Below are positions 1-6,381 of a stretch of 64,000 bases of DNA, in pieces. The DNA is taken from positions 245,897-309,896 of the forward strand of contig NZ_JBHSBI010000013.1 in the NCBI RefSeq assembly GCF_042650645.1. The letters are read 5' to 3'. The notes under the pieces are model-generated. The model made no database searches and was not told the DNA's origin. It saw only the letters and a program-made list of their open reading frames with translations. Position numbers and translations under genes: made by a program. Position 1 is the stretch's first letter; every line of letters starts with the position of its first letter. Source of the DNA: Nonomuraea purpurea (GTDB lineage Bacteria > Actinomycetota > Actinomycetes > Streptosporangiales > Streptosporangiaceae).

Positions 1-462
1 GCTCATGACCTCGCGGACGGGCCGCGAGTGGTCGGCCTCGAATCGCATGTCGCGATTTGTCACGATCCCGACGAGCGTGCCGGACACGTCCGTCACGGGC
101 ACACCCGAGATCCGGTACGTCGCGCACAGCCGCTCGACGTCGGCCAGCGTGTCGTCCGGGCTGCACGTGACCGGGTTGGTGACCATGCCGGCCTCGGACC
201 GCTTGACCAGGTCGACCTGCTGGGCCTGCTCCTCGACCGAGAGGTTGCGGTGCAGGATGCCGATGCCGCCCTGACGGGCCATGGCGACCGCCATGCGAGC
301 CTCGGTGACAGTGTCCATGGCCGCGGAGACCAGCGGGATCGACAGGGTGATGCCCCGGGAGAGCCGCGACGCGGTGTCGGCCTCACCCGGCTGAAGATCC
401 GAATACCCCGGTACCAACAGCACGTCATCGAAGGTCAGACCCACCTCGGTGAACTTGGACAT
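1..462 (-). CDS. guaB: IMP dehydrogenase, N-terminal part (cut by window edge)
   Basis: The first 154 codons of inosine-5'-monophosphate dehydrogenase, the NAD-dependent first committed step of GMP synthesis in the cytoplasm. The N-terminus reads MSKFTEVGLTFDDVLLVPGY, the family's standard opening of the TIM barrel. It is followed by the SAAMDTVTEARMAVAMARQGG barrel segment (given in part) and the HRNLSVEEQ motif, and then enters the first CBS domain (DDTLADVERL...ISGVPVTD). The rest of the gene, including the catalytic Cys loop, lies left of position 1. The ATG at 462-460 is preceded by a perfect AGGAGG at normal spacing, so the start is secure. A TAGAAT -10 box lies about 37 bases upstream. 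Its neighbours DUF5319 and the sigma factor match the guaB2-Rv3412-rsdA-sigD order of Mycobacterium tuberculosis. Confidence 0.96.
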   Translation of the reverse strand, partial: MSKFTEVGLTFDDVLLVPGYSDLQPGEADTASRLSRGITLSIPLVSAAMDTVTEARMAVAMARQGGIGILHRNLSVEEQAQQVDLVKRSEAGMVTNPVTCSPDDTLADVERLCATYRISGVPVTDVSGTLVGIVTNRDMRFEADHSRPVREVMS

Positions 463-498
463 GCTGCGGCCCCCTCCTGCCGTTGCGTTGTTTCGCCA

Positions 499-504
499 AT
501 TCTA
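499..504 (-). promoter_or_regulatory. Candidate guaB -10 box (TAGAAT)
   Basis: TAGAAT on the minus strand, five of six to TATAAT, about 37 bases before the guaB ATG, giving a leader of roughly 30 nt. No good -35 is present at 17 bases (TCCTTG). The -35 area instead carries one copy of a repeated AACGCAA/TTGCGTT heptamer (518-524), and another lies just downstream of the predicted start point (483-489). Confidence 0.5.
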
Positions 505-760
505 GAGGGTGCGGCAAAACGCAAGGATGCCGGGAGCACGATGACCCCCACGGTCCGTCGTACTCCCGGCATCGCAAAGTGCCGGGGGATGGGACGGTCG
601 GTGATCCGTCCCATCCCCCGGCCACCGGCATCCAGGCAGGGTGGTGCTTGGCACCACCGAACCCCCCTCCGCGTCCTGATGGGCGGCCCCACCGCGCCTC
701 TTCAGGATGCCGACGCTAAGTAAATCTTGCGTTACTCACCGGAACAACGCAAGGTGAAAA

Positions 761-774
761 CGTGCAATTGCACG
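761..774. promoter_or_regulatory. 14-bp perfect palindrome, operator candidate
   Basis: CGTGCAATTGCACG is self-complementary over all 14 bases and sits between the heptamer pair and the regulator gene starting at 913. It looks like a dimeric repressor site. The regulator downstream is a natural candidate ligand, but nothing in the sequence proves it. Confidence 0.4.
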
Positions 775-912
775 AAGTTGCAGACTGGATCACCCTGTGG
801 ACGCACGAGTTCGCGCAATCGGTGAACCCCAGTAGGCACAAGCAGCGGACAGGAGCGCATTGCGGGGTTATCCTCGCGGCACGCCCGTGTCCCCCCGACG
901 GAGCCGCCCAAA

Positions 913-1923
913 ATGCGCAACGAGCCCCAAATCATGTCTGATCCCTTTGAGACGCTGGGCCTCGACCCGGCACAGACCGCGCTGTACTCCGCGGTGCTGC
1001 GCCTGCACAGAGCGACGCGCACCGATCTCGCCCAGGCCACCGACGGCCAGGTCGACAAGGTCGGCCGGCAACTCGACGACCTCGTCAAGCTGGGCGTGAT
1101 CGACGAACAATCGGGCCAGTACCTGGCCAGACACCCCGCCGCGGCACTCGGGCGGGTCATCACCCAGCGTCTCGACCGACTGGCCGAGGAGAGCCGGATG
1201 ATCGACTCGGCGCTCGGCTCGATCCGCGCGCTCATCCGCGACTATGACGCCGGTCGCGCCTATCAAAGCGGGCCGTTCACGGTGGAGATGGTGAGCGGGG
1301 CGGATGTGCTGTACGAAAGCGTGGTCGGCATCGCCCTGCAAACGCCGCCAATGGAATTACTAACCGCCGTTCCGGACGAACGCAGCATCACCGACTTTGC
1401 GCGGAAATTTGCGGATCCATGGATTGATGCGCAGAAACGAAATCTGCTCACCGTTCATCTGATCGTTCCGGTAAGCACCCTCAACCTGCCCGGCGTCCGC
1501 GATCAGCTCACCCGCCTGACCGAGACCGGCGGCAAAGTACGCACGCTGGACCGGGTGCCGAGCTGGTTCATGACCGCGGGGGCGGAGGTCGCGGGGCTGC
1601 CCCCGTTCTGGGGCGCCAACCTGCCCGACCACGCCTACAACTTCTACTTCGTCCGCACCTCGACGGTGGTCGGCGTGCTGCGCGCCTTCTTCGGCGAACT
1701 CTGGGGCCGCGCCGTGCCACTGCCGTGGGGACGCAGAGGCGACGGGATGGTCCAGGTGCTGCGGCTGGCCGCGCAGGGCATGTGCGACGACTCGATAGCC
1801 CGCCACCTGGGGGTCTCCGTCCGCACGGTCCGGGCCAGATTCGCCGAAGCCATCGCCGAACTGGGCGCGCAGTCCCGCTTCCACGCGGGCGTCGAAGCAA
1901 CCCGCCGCGGCTGGCTGACCTGA
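913..1923 (+). CDS. TrmB-like / LuxR-C-terminal HTH transcriptional regulator
   Basis: 336-residue cytoplasmic DNA-binding protein. The N-terminus (about residues 9-80, ETLGLDPAQTALYSAVLRLH onward) looks like a TrmB-type winged helix, with a regular run of helices ending in DDLVKLGVI. The middle (110-270) has no motif I recognise. Residues about 275-332 are a LuxR-type helix-turn-helix (GMCDDSIARHLGVSVRTVRARF). TrmB-like plus LuxR C-terminal regulators are common orphan regulators in Streptomyces and Streptosporangiales. The ATG at 913 is chosen because GGAG lies nine bases upstream (900-903); the in-frame ATG at 934 has no ribosome site. It is divergent from guaB across the hairpin-rich region. 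Target unknown. Confidence 0.85.
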   Translation: MRNEPQIMSDPFETLGLDPAQTALYSAVLRLHRATRTDLAQATDGQVDKVGRQLDDLVKLGVIDEQSGQYLARHPAAALGRVITQRLDRLAEESRMIDSALGSIRALIRDYDAGRAYQSGPFTVEMVSGADVLYESVVGIALQTPPMELLTAVPDERSITDFARKFADPWIDAQKRNLLTVHLIVPVSTLNLPGVRDQLTRLTETGGKVRTLDRVPSWFMTAGAEVAGLPPFWGANLPDHAYNFYFVRTSTVVGVLRAFFGELWGRAVPLPWGRRGDGMVQVLRLAAQGMCDDSIARHLGVSVRTVRARFAEAIAELGAQSRFHAGVEATRRGWLT

Positions 1924-2020
1924 CCCACCCCACGCCGATCAGGCCACCGGAGCCGGCCCTTTGGCCGCGGGAGGGCACAGACGGCTGAGCCAATACCCAC
2001 CGCTGAGGCCGCATCGGTCA

Positions 2021-2026
2021 TATGGT
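2021..2026 (+). promoter_or_regulatory. Candidate -10 box for leaderless DUF5319 transcript
   Basis: TATGGT (TANNNT) ends exactly six bases before the GTG at 2033, which places the likely transcription start on the start codon itself. A GGTGGGA stretch overlaps it and could instead act as a ribosome site, so the case is ambiguous. Confidence 0.35.
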
Positions 2027-2032
2027 GGGAAG

Positions 2033-2410
2033 GTGCTGGAAGACGTCCCCCGCGACCCGTTCGCGGACGACCCGAACGACCCTTCCTCTGCGATGGGCGC
2101 CCTCGACGACGCCGAGCCACTCACCGCAGCCGAGCGCGACGAGGCCATCACCGACCTCGCCGACGTCGAGGTCTTTCGCTCCCTGCTCGAACCGCAGGGC
2201 GTGCTGGGCCTCGTGCTCGACTGCCCGGAATGCGGTGAGCAGCACTTCTTCGACTGGGAGCTGCTGCGCGGCAACCTACGACAAATGATCGAGAGAGGCC
2301 AGCCACAGGTACACGAGCCGGCCTTTCACCCAGACCCGGCCGACTACGTCAGCTGGGAGTACGCCAGAGGCTATGTCGACGGCGTCATCGACACGGAGGA
2401 ACGCCGCTGA
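2033..2410 (+). CDS. DUF5319 family protein
   Basis: 125-residue acidic cytoplasmic protein of unknown function, typical of actinobacteria. The middle carries a CPECGEQH motif that could bind metal, followed by the conserved FFDWELLRGNLRQMIERG and YVSWEYARGYVDG blocks. The GTG at 2033 is used because the reading frame upstream is unconserved-looking; a purine-rich GGTGGGA precedes it. The Mycobacterium tuberculosis counterpart by position is Rv3412, between guaB2 and rsdA. Here it is convergent with the sigma-factor locus, and its last 40 bases overlap, on the opposite strand, the 3' end of the RsdA remnant. Family call is from motif pattern and synteny. Confidence 0.8.
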   Translation: MLEDVPRDPFADDPNDPSSAMGALDDAEPLTAAERDEAITDLADVEVFRSLLEPQGVLGLVLDCPECGEQHFFDWELLRGNLRQMIERGQPQVHEPAFHPDPADYVSWEYARGYVDGVIDTEERR

Positions 2411-2523
2411 CCGACATCATCGAGCAGCGCGGCCAGCAGCCGCACGGCTGGATCGCCTGAGGCAGGCACCTCTCCACGACCGAGCGCATCGAGCAGCGCG
2501 TCGGTCTCTTCCTCTGGCGTCAA
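2371..2523 (-). pseudogene. RsdA-like anti-sigma factor remnant (sigma-binding segment only)
   Basis: A 50-codon reading frame starting at a TTG that overlaps the sigma-factor stop (TTGA), with GGAG five bases before it. It reads TPEEETDALLDALGRGEVP then ASGDPAVRLLAALLDDV, and stops nine codons after DVGQR. The pattern TD.LLDAL...DP...LAALL matches the N-terminal sigma-binding region of anti-sigma-D factor RsdA (Mtb: TDLLLDALAEREE, then ADPRDDALAALL). In M. tuberculosis rsdA (Rv3413c) sits in exactly this position between Rv3412 and sigD. RsdA normally continues with a membrane segment and an extracytoplasmic part, which are missing here. It is either a decayed gene or a functional soluble mini anti-sigma. 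The call rests on motif and synteny. Confidence 0.6.
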
Positions 2524-3185
2524 GCCGACTCCAGCTCCGCCATCTGCCGCAACCTGGCCAACGCCCGATGTTGAGCGACGCGGACCGCACCTGGTGACAT
2601 ACCGAGTACATTACCGGTCTCCTCGGCAGACAGTCCCGACACCACCCGCAACAGCAGCAACTCCCGCTGGTTGTCCGGCAACCGGGCCAGCAGCCTGCGC
2701 GCGTGCTCCACCTCGATGTACCGGACGACCGTTTCCTCGGGCCCCGGCCCGTCGTCAGGTCCATCGGGCAGATTCTGGGTCGGCACGGCCGAGCGCACGG
2801 AGCTCCGCAACGCGTCGGCCACCTTGTGCGAGGCGATCCCGAAGACGAAGGACGCGAAAGGCCGCCCCATGTCCCGGTATCGCGGCAGCGCGGACAGGAC
2901 CGCGATGCACACCTCCTGGGCCACGTCATCGGCAATGTGATATTGCCCTGAAACCCTGCCCAGCCTGGCACGGCAATACCGCACCACCATTGGACGCAAC
3001 TCACCGAGCAGGGATTCGATCGCACTGCGATCTCCCTGCACGGCAAGGCTCGTCAGTTCCCTAAGGTCGGAGTCATCCGTCCGTGCCGGAAGTCTCGACG
3101 CGAGCCTTACCCCAATTTTGGCGTCGGCGACGCTTCCCTCGCTCACGATAGGCACTATGCCCGCACTGATCCGGCCTGTCGTCAT
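2520..3185 (-). CDS. shbA: ECF-type RNA polymerase sigma factor (ShbA/SigD position)
   Basis: 221-residue sigma-70 family protein. Region 2 spans about residues 44-115 (ADDVAQEVCIAVLSALPRYR, then FASFVFGIASHKVADALRS) and region 4 about 160-217 (LPDNQRELLLLRVVSGLSAE, then GMSPGAVRVAQHRALARLRQ). There is no region 1.1 or 3, as in ECF factors. In Streptomyces the factor here, ShbA, drives hrdB, the principal sigma gene; in mycobacteria the positional equivalent is SigD. Its stop overlaps the TTG of the RsdA-like remnant, so the two are probably co-translated. The ATG at 3185 has no clear ribosome site, and the first 30 residues look poorly constrained, so an internal GTG start (for example codon 14) is possible. 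Confidence 0.88.
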   Translation of the reverse strand: MTTGRISAGIVPIVSEGSVADAKIGVRLASRLPARTDDSDLRELTSLAVQGDRSAIESLLGELRPMVVRYCRARLGRVSGQYHIADDVAQEVCIAVLSALPRYRDMGRPFASFVFGIASHKVADALRSSVRSAVPTQNLPDGPDDGPGPEETVVRYIEVEHARRLLARLPDNQRELLLLRVVSGLSAEETGNVLGMSPGAVRVAQHRALARLRQMAELESA

Positions 3186-3430
3186 GGCGAACGGCTACGG
3201 ATTGGTCACATTGAAGCGACGATAACCGCCCGTAATCAAATGACCACACTAAGCCTTATCTGCTGACATAATGTTTCATCCCATAACCCAGAATGCGCGA
3301 CAATTGTCAGACCCCCGACGCTTATCGCCCACCCCTGGTTTACTCCATTAATCCACCTTTTCCCCCACTTCCCCCCGCCGACCCACAAGCTCCCCCGGGC
3401 GGCGCCGCATGTTCCTGGCCCGGAAACGCG

Positions 3431-3463
3431 CATGGCCCGCACCCCCTCCGGGTGCGGGCCATG
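3431..3463 (-). terminator. groEL transcription terminator
   Basis: Perfect 14-bp inverted repeat (CATGGCCCGCACCC and its complement) with a five-base loop, 17 bases after the groEL stop. There is no T tract, as is common in high-GC actinobacteria. The 245 bases between it and the sigma-factor start are AT-richer and probably hold the sigma promoter, but I cannot place a convincing -35/-10 pair. Confidence 0.75.
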
Positions 3464-3480
3464 AACGGCGGGAGAAAAGG

Positions 3481-5100
3481 TCAGTGGCCGTGCCCGTGCC
3501 CGTGACCCTGGCCGGCGGCCGGGGCCTCCTCCTCGGGCTTGTCGACCACGAGGGCCTCGGTGGTGAGCAGCATGCCGGCGATGGAAGCCGCATTCTGCAC
3601 AGCCGACCGCGTGACCTTGACCGGGTCGATGACGCCCTGGGCGATCAGGTCGCCGTACTCGCCGGTGGCGGCGTTGAGGCCCTGACCGGCGGAGAGCTCG
3701 GCGACCTTGTGCGTCACCACGTAGCCCTCCAGACCGGCGTTCTCGGCGATCCAGCGGGCCGGCTCGACCAGCGCGCGGCGCACGACGCCGACACCGGTGG
3801 CCTCGTCGCCCGTCAGGCCGAGGTCGTCGATCTCCTTGGAGACGTGGATGAGCGCGGAGCCACCGCCGGAGACGATGCCCTCCTCGATCGCGGCGCGCGT
3901 GGCGGAGATCGCGTCCTCGAGGCGGTGCTTCTTCTCCTTCAGCTCCACCTCGGTGGCCGCGCCGACACGCAGCACGCACACACCGCCGGCGAGCTTGGCC
4001 AGACGCTCCTGCAGCTTCTCGCGGTCCCAGTCGGAGTCGGACTGCTCGACGGCAATCTTGATCTCCTTGACCCGGTCCTCGATGGCCTGCTGGTCGCCTG
4101 CGCCGTCGACGATGGTCGTGTTGTCCTTGGTCACCACGACGCGGCGGGCCTGGCCGAGCACTTCGAGACCGACGTGCTCCAGCTTGAGGCCGACCTCCTC
4201 GCTGACGACCTGGCCGCCGGTGAGGATCGCGATGTCCTGCAGCATCGCCTTGCGGCGGTCGCCGAAGCCCGGGGCCTTGACGGCCACGGAGGTGAAGGTG
4301 CCGCGGATCTTGTTGGTGACCAGAACGGCCAGGGCCTCGCCCTCGACGTCCTCGGCGATCACCAGGAGCGGCTTCTTCGTCTGGGCGATCTTCTCCAGCA
4401 GCGGCAGGAAGTCCGCGATGGAGGCGATCTTGCCCTGGGTGATCAGGATGTAGGCGTCCTCGAGGACCGACTCCATGCGCTCGGGGTCGGTGACCATGTA
4501 GGCCGACAGGTAGCCCTTGTCGAACTGCATGCCCTCGGTGAACTCGAGCTCCATGCCCATGGCGTTGGACTCTTCGACGGTGAGGACACCGTCCTTGCCC
4601 ACCTTGTCGAACGCCTCGGCGATCAGGTCGCCGATCTGCGCGTCCTGAGCGGAGATCGTCGCGACGTTGGCGATCTCCTTCTTGTCCTCGACCGGCCGGG
4701 CGCTGGCGAGCAGCTTGTCGCTGATCTCCCTGGCGGCCTTGTCGATGCCGCGCTTGAGCGACAGCGGCGAGGCGCCGGCCGCCACGTTGCGCAGGCCCTC
4801 GCGGACCATGGCCTGGGCCAGGACGGTCGCGGTGGTGGTGCCGTCGCCCGCGATGTCGTTGGTCTTGGTGGCCACTTCCTTGGCGAGCTGGGCGCCGAGG
4901 TTCTCGTAGCGCTCTTCCAGCTCGATCTCACGAGCGATGGTCACACCGTCGTTCGTGATCGTCGGCGCACCGAACTTCTTGTCGATGACGACGTTGCGGC
5001 CACGCGGGCCGAGGGTTACCTTCACGGCGTCCGCGAGGGCGTTCACGCCGCGCTCGAGCGCGCGGCGGGCGTCCTCGTTGAACTCCAGGATCTTCGCCAT
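3481..5100 (-). CDS. groEL1: 60-kDa chaperonin GroEL1
   Basis: 539-residue ATP-dependent chaperonin, subunit of the tetradecameric folding cage working with GroES. The start MAKILEFNEDARRALERG is the standard one; the ATG at 5100 follows AGGA. The family's nucleotide-binding GDGTTTATVL and the apical-domain GGQVVSEEVG are present, and the length is normal. The C-terminus is GQGHGHGHGH, the His-rich tail that marks actinobacterial GroEL1, the paralogue linked to groES, rather than the GGM tail of the housekeeping GroEL2 expected elsewhere in the genome. Follows groES by 72 bases in one operon under CIRCE control. Confidence 0.98.
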   Translation of the reverse strand: MAKILEFNEDARRALERGVNALADAVKVTLGPRGRNVVIDKKFGAPTITNDGVTIAREIELEERYENLGAQLAKEVATKTNDIAGDGTTTATVLAQAMVREGLRNVAAGASPLSLKRGIDKAAREISDKLLASARPVEDKKEIANVATISAQDAQIGDLIAEAFDKVGKDGVLTVEESNAMGMELEFTEGMQFDKGYLSAYMVTDPERMESVLEDAYILITQGKIASIADFLPLLEKIAQTKKPLLVIAEDVEGEALAVLVTNKIRGTFTSVAVKAPGFGDRRKAMLQDIAILTGGQVVSEEVGLKLEHVGLEVLGQARRVVVTKDNTTIVDGAGDQQAIEDRVKEIKIAVEQSDSDWDREKLQERLAKLAGGVCVLRVGAATEVELKEKKHRLEDAISATRAAIEEGIVSGGGSALIHVSKEIDDLGLTGDEATGVGVVRRALVEPARWIAENAGLEGYVVTHKVAELSAGQGLNAATGEYGDLIAQGVIDPVKVTRSAVQNAASIAGMLLTTEALVVDKPEEEAPAAGQGHGHGHGH

Positions 5101-5127
5101 TGCTGAAAGTCCTCTCCTAGCGTCGAA

Positions 5128-5159
5128 AGCCCCGGCCGCCCTCAAGAGCGCCCGGGGCT
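5128..5159 (-). other. Hairpin in the groES-groEL gap
   Basis: Inverted repeat AGCCCCGG / CCGGGGCT with a 16-base loop, lying between the two chaperonin genes. Likely an mRNA processing or partial termination structure that adjusts GroES:GroEL ratios; inference only. Confidence 0.4.
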
Positions 5160-5172
5160 CGACACATCCGGC

Positions 5173-5484
5173 TTACTTCTCGATGATCGCGAGAACGTCG
5201 CGGGCGGAGAGCACGAGGTACTCCTCGCCGCCGTACTTGACCTCGGTGCCGCCGTACTTGCTGTAGAGGACGATGTCGCCCTCGGAGACGTCGAGCGGAA
5301 TCCGCTTGTCGCCGTCCTCATCCCAGTTGCCGGGGCCCACCGCGAGGACCTTGCCCTCCTGCGGCTTCTCCTTGGCGGTGTCCGGGATGACCAGGCCGGA
5401 AGCGGTGGTCTGCTCTGCCTCAAGCGGCTGAACCACAATGCGGTCGCCGAGCGGCTTAACGGGAACCTTGGTGGCGGTCGTCAC
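5173..5484 (-). CDS. groES: Co-chaperonin GroES (10 kDa)
   Basis: 103-residue lid of the GroEL cage. It reads VPVKPLGDRIVVQPLEAEQ at the start, with the mobile loop TTASGLVIPDTAKEKPQEG that docks on GroEL, and ends EYLVLSARDVLAIIEK. Length and all family blocks are normal. First gene of the groES-groEL1 operon. Its promoter (TTGACT-17-TATGTT) and a CIRCE operator lie about 90-150 bases upstream, so heat-shock regulation by HrcA is expected. Confidence 0.98.
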   Translation of the reverse strand: MTTATKVPVKPLGDRIVVQPLEAEQTTASGLVIPDTAKEKPQEGKVLAVGPGNWDEDGDKRIPLDVSEGDIVLYSKYGGTEVKYGGEEYLVLSARDVLAIIEK

Positions 5485-5574
5485 GATCGGACCTCCCCTT
5501 CAGATTTGAATGATCTAGAAGAGGCGACCAGCGGGGCCTGCCGTCGCGGGTGTCAGACCTGCCTCGTCGCACGT

Positions 5575-5601
5575 TTGGCACTCTCAAGGGGAGAGTGCCA
5601 A
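5575..5601 (-). promoter_or_regulatory. CIRCE operator (HrcA site)
   Basis: TTGGCACTC-N9-GAGTGCCAA, perfect nine-base arms with the canonical nine-base spacer; the consensus is TTAGCACTC-N9-GAGTGCTAA, so one symmetrical substitution is present. It begins six bases after the groES -10 box and covers the transcription start, the usual place for HrcA repression. Confidence 0.93.
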
Positions 5602-5606
5602 CAGGA

Positions 5607-5635
5607 AACATATGCAAGAGGGGCTTGACAGTCAA
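5607..5635 (-). promoter_or_regulatory. groES promoter
   Basis: On the minus strand, -35 TTGACT (5635-5630), a 17-base spacer and -10 TATGTT (5612-5607). It is a good match to the principal sigma consensus, directly upstream of CIRCE. Confidence 0.8.
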
Positions 5636-5791
5636 CACGAACGCGTCTGCTGAGAGCGATCAGGCCCACCAGCCTATGACGAGGTCGGCCCCGATGCCCC
5701 GCCGCGCCGACGTGGACGGCCTACGCGCCCGGCTCTTCAGGCCATGCCGCACAAGGTGACAACGTCAAATATTTCAATGTTAAAGTTTTGC

Positions 5792-5797
5792 TACGAT
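5792..5797 (+). promoter_or_regulatory. Candidate -10 box for leaderless marR transcript
   Basis: TACGAT ends six bases before the GTG at 5804, implying transcription starts at the start codon. The AT-rich TTCAATGTTAAA just upstream (5773-5784) has the look of a MarR-family half-site region. Confidence 0.4.
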
Positions 5798-5803
5798 ATC
5801 AGG

Positions 5804-6370
5804 GTGGATGACGCGATCGATGTGATCATCGGGCAATGGGCGCGTACGCGGCCCGACGTCGACGTGTCCCCCATGGGTGTCGCCGGACGGGTGTCGCGCG
5901 CCTCGCGGCTGCTGGAGCGTGGGGCCAGGGAGTTCCTGACCGGGCACGGGCTGGAGGCGTGGGAGTTCGACATGCTGGCCACGCTGCTGCGCAACGGCGA
6001 CGACGCCACGATGTGCATGAAGGACATGTCCACGGCCGGGATGGTCAGTCCCGGCGCCCTCACCAACCGGATGGACCACCTGGTCAAGCGGGGGCTGGTC
6101 ACCCGCGGGCAGGCGCCGGGCAACCGGCGCAAGACGCTGGTGTCGCTCACGGAGGAGGGGCGCCGGGTGGTCGACGACGTCCTGGAGCGGCACGCGGCCA
6201 ACGAGGACCGCCTGCTCGCCGGGCTGTCGCCCACCGACCGCGAGGCCCTGTCGGCCCTGCTGCGCAAGCTGCTGGTCTCCCTGGGCGACACCCCGGCGTC
6301 GTGCGGGGACGCCCCCGGCCCCCGTGAGAGCCCCACCCTCGCGGCCTCTCGACCCCCGCGGTCGCGCTAA
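5804..6370 (+). CDS. MarR family transcriptional regulator
   Basis: 188-residue winged-helix regulator. Helices around GREFLTGHGLEAW-like dimer contacts lead to the HTH (MVSPGALTNRMDHLVKRGLV) and the wing (RRKTLVSLTEEGRRVVDD). The GTG at 5804 is preferred over ATG 5777 because a TANNNT -10 box ends six bases before it and no ribosome site exists, suggesting a leaderless transcript. The C-terminal 25 residues are Pro/Arg-rich and low in information. It ends 11 bases before a methyltransferase gene on the same strand, so the two are probably co-transcribed. MarR proteins usually repress their own operon and respond to small aromatics or oxidants; ligand unknown. Confidence 0.88.
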   Translation: MDDAIDVIIGQWARTRPDVDVSPMGVAGRVSRASRLLERGAREFLTGHGLEAWEFDMLATLLRNGDDATMCMKDMSTAGMVSPGALTNRMDHLVKRGLVTRGQAPGNRRKTLVSLTEEGRRVVDDVLERHAANEDRLLAGLSPTDREALSALLRKLLVSLGDTPASCGDAPGPRESPTLAASRPPRSR

Positions 6371-6381
6371 CGTCGTTCGAC

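Larger units (their letters stand above)
463..912. other. 450-base divergent intergenic region with four consecutive hairpins and repeated heptamers
   Basis: No convincing gene. It holds the guaB promoter; four inverted repeats in a row (526-536/563-573; 581-597/606-622, 17 bp perfect with an 8-base loop; 640-647/651-658; 671-679/702-710 with one wobble); four copies of TTGCGTT/AACGCAA (483-489, 518-524, 727-733, 746-752); and a perfect 14-bp palindrome at 761-774. The G-T wobble in the fourth hairpin pairs as G-U only in plus-strand RNA, a weak hint that a structured RNA would be plus-strand. Confidence 0.6.

Noticed and set aside
581..622. Terminator for guaB or the regulator gene
   Set aside because: Both flanking genes start, not end, next to this region, so a simple terminator role does not fit; kept as a structured-RNA candidate.
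3299..3308. GACAATTGTC palindrome as sigma-gene operator
   Set aside because: Only ten bases and no supporting promoter elements; could be chance in the AT-richer spacer.
3236..3979. Minus-strand frame running past the groEL end
   Set aside because: It is out of frame with groEL, reads Arg/Gly-rich noise and crosses the groEL terminator.
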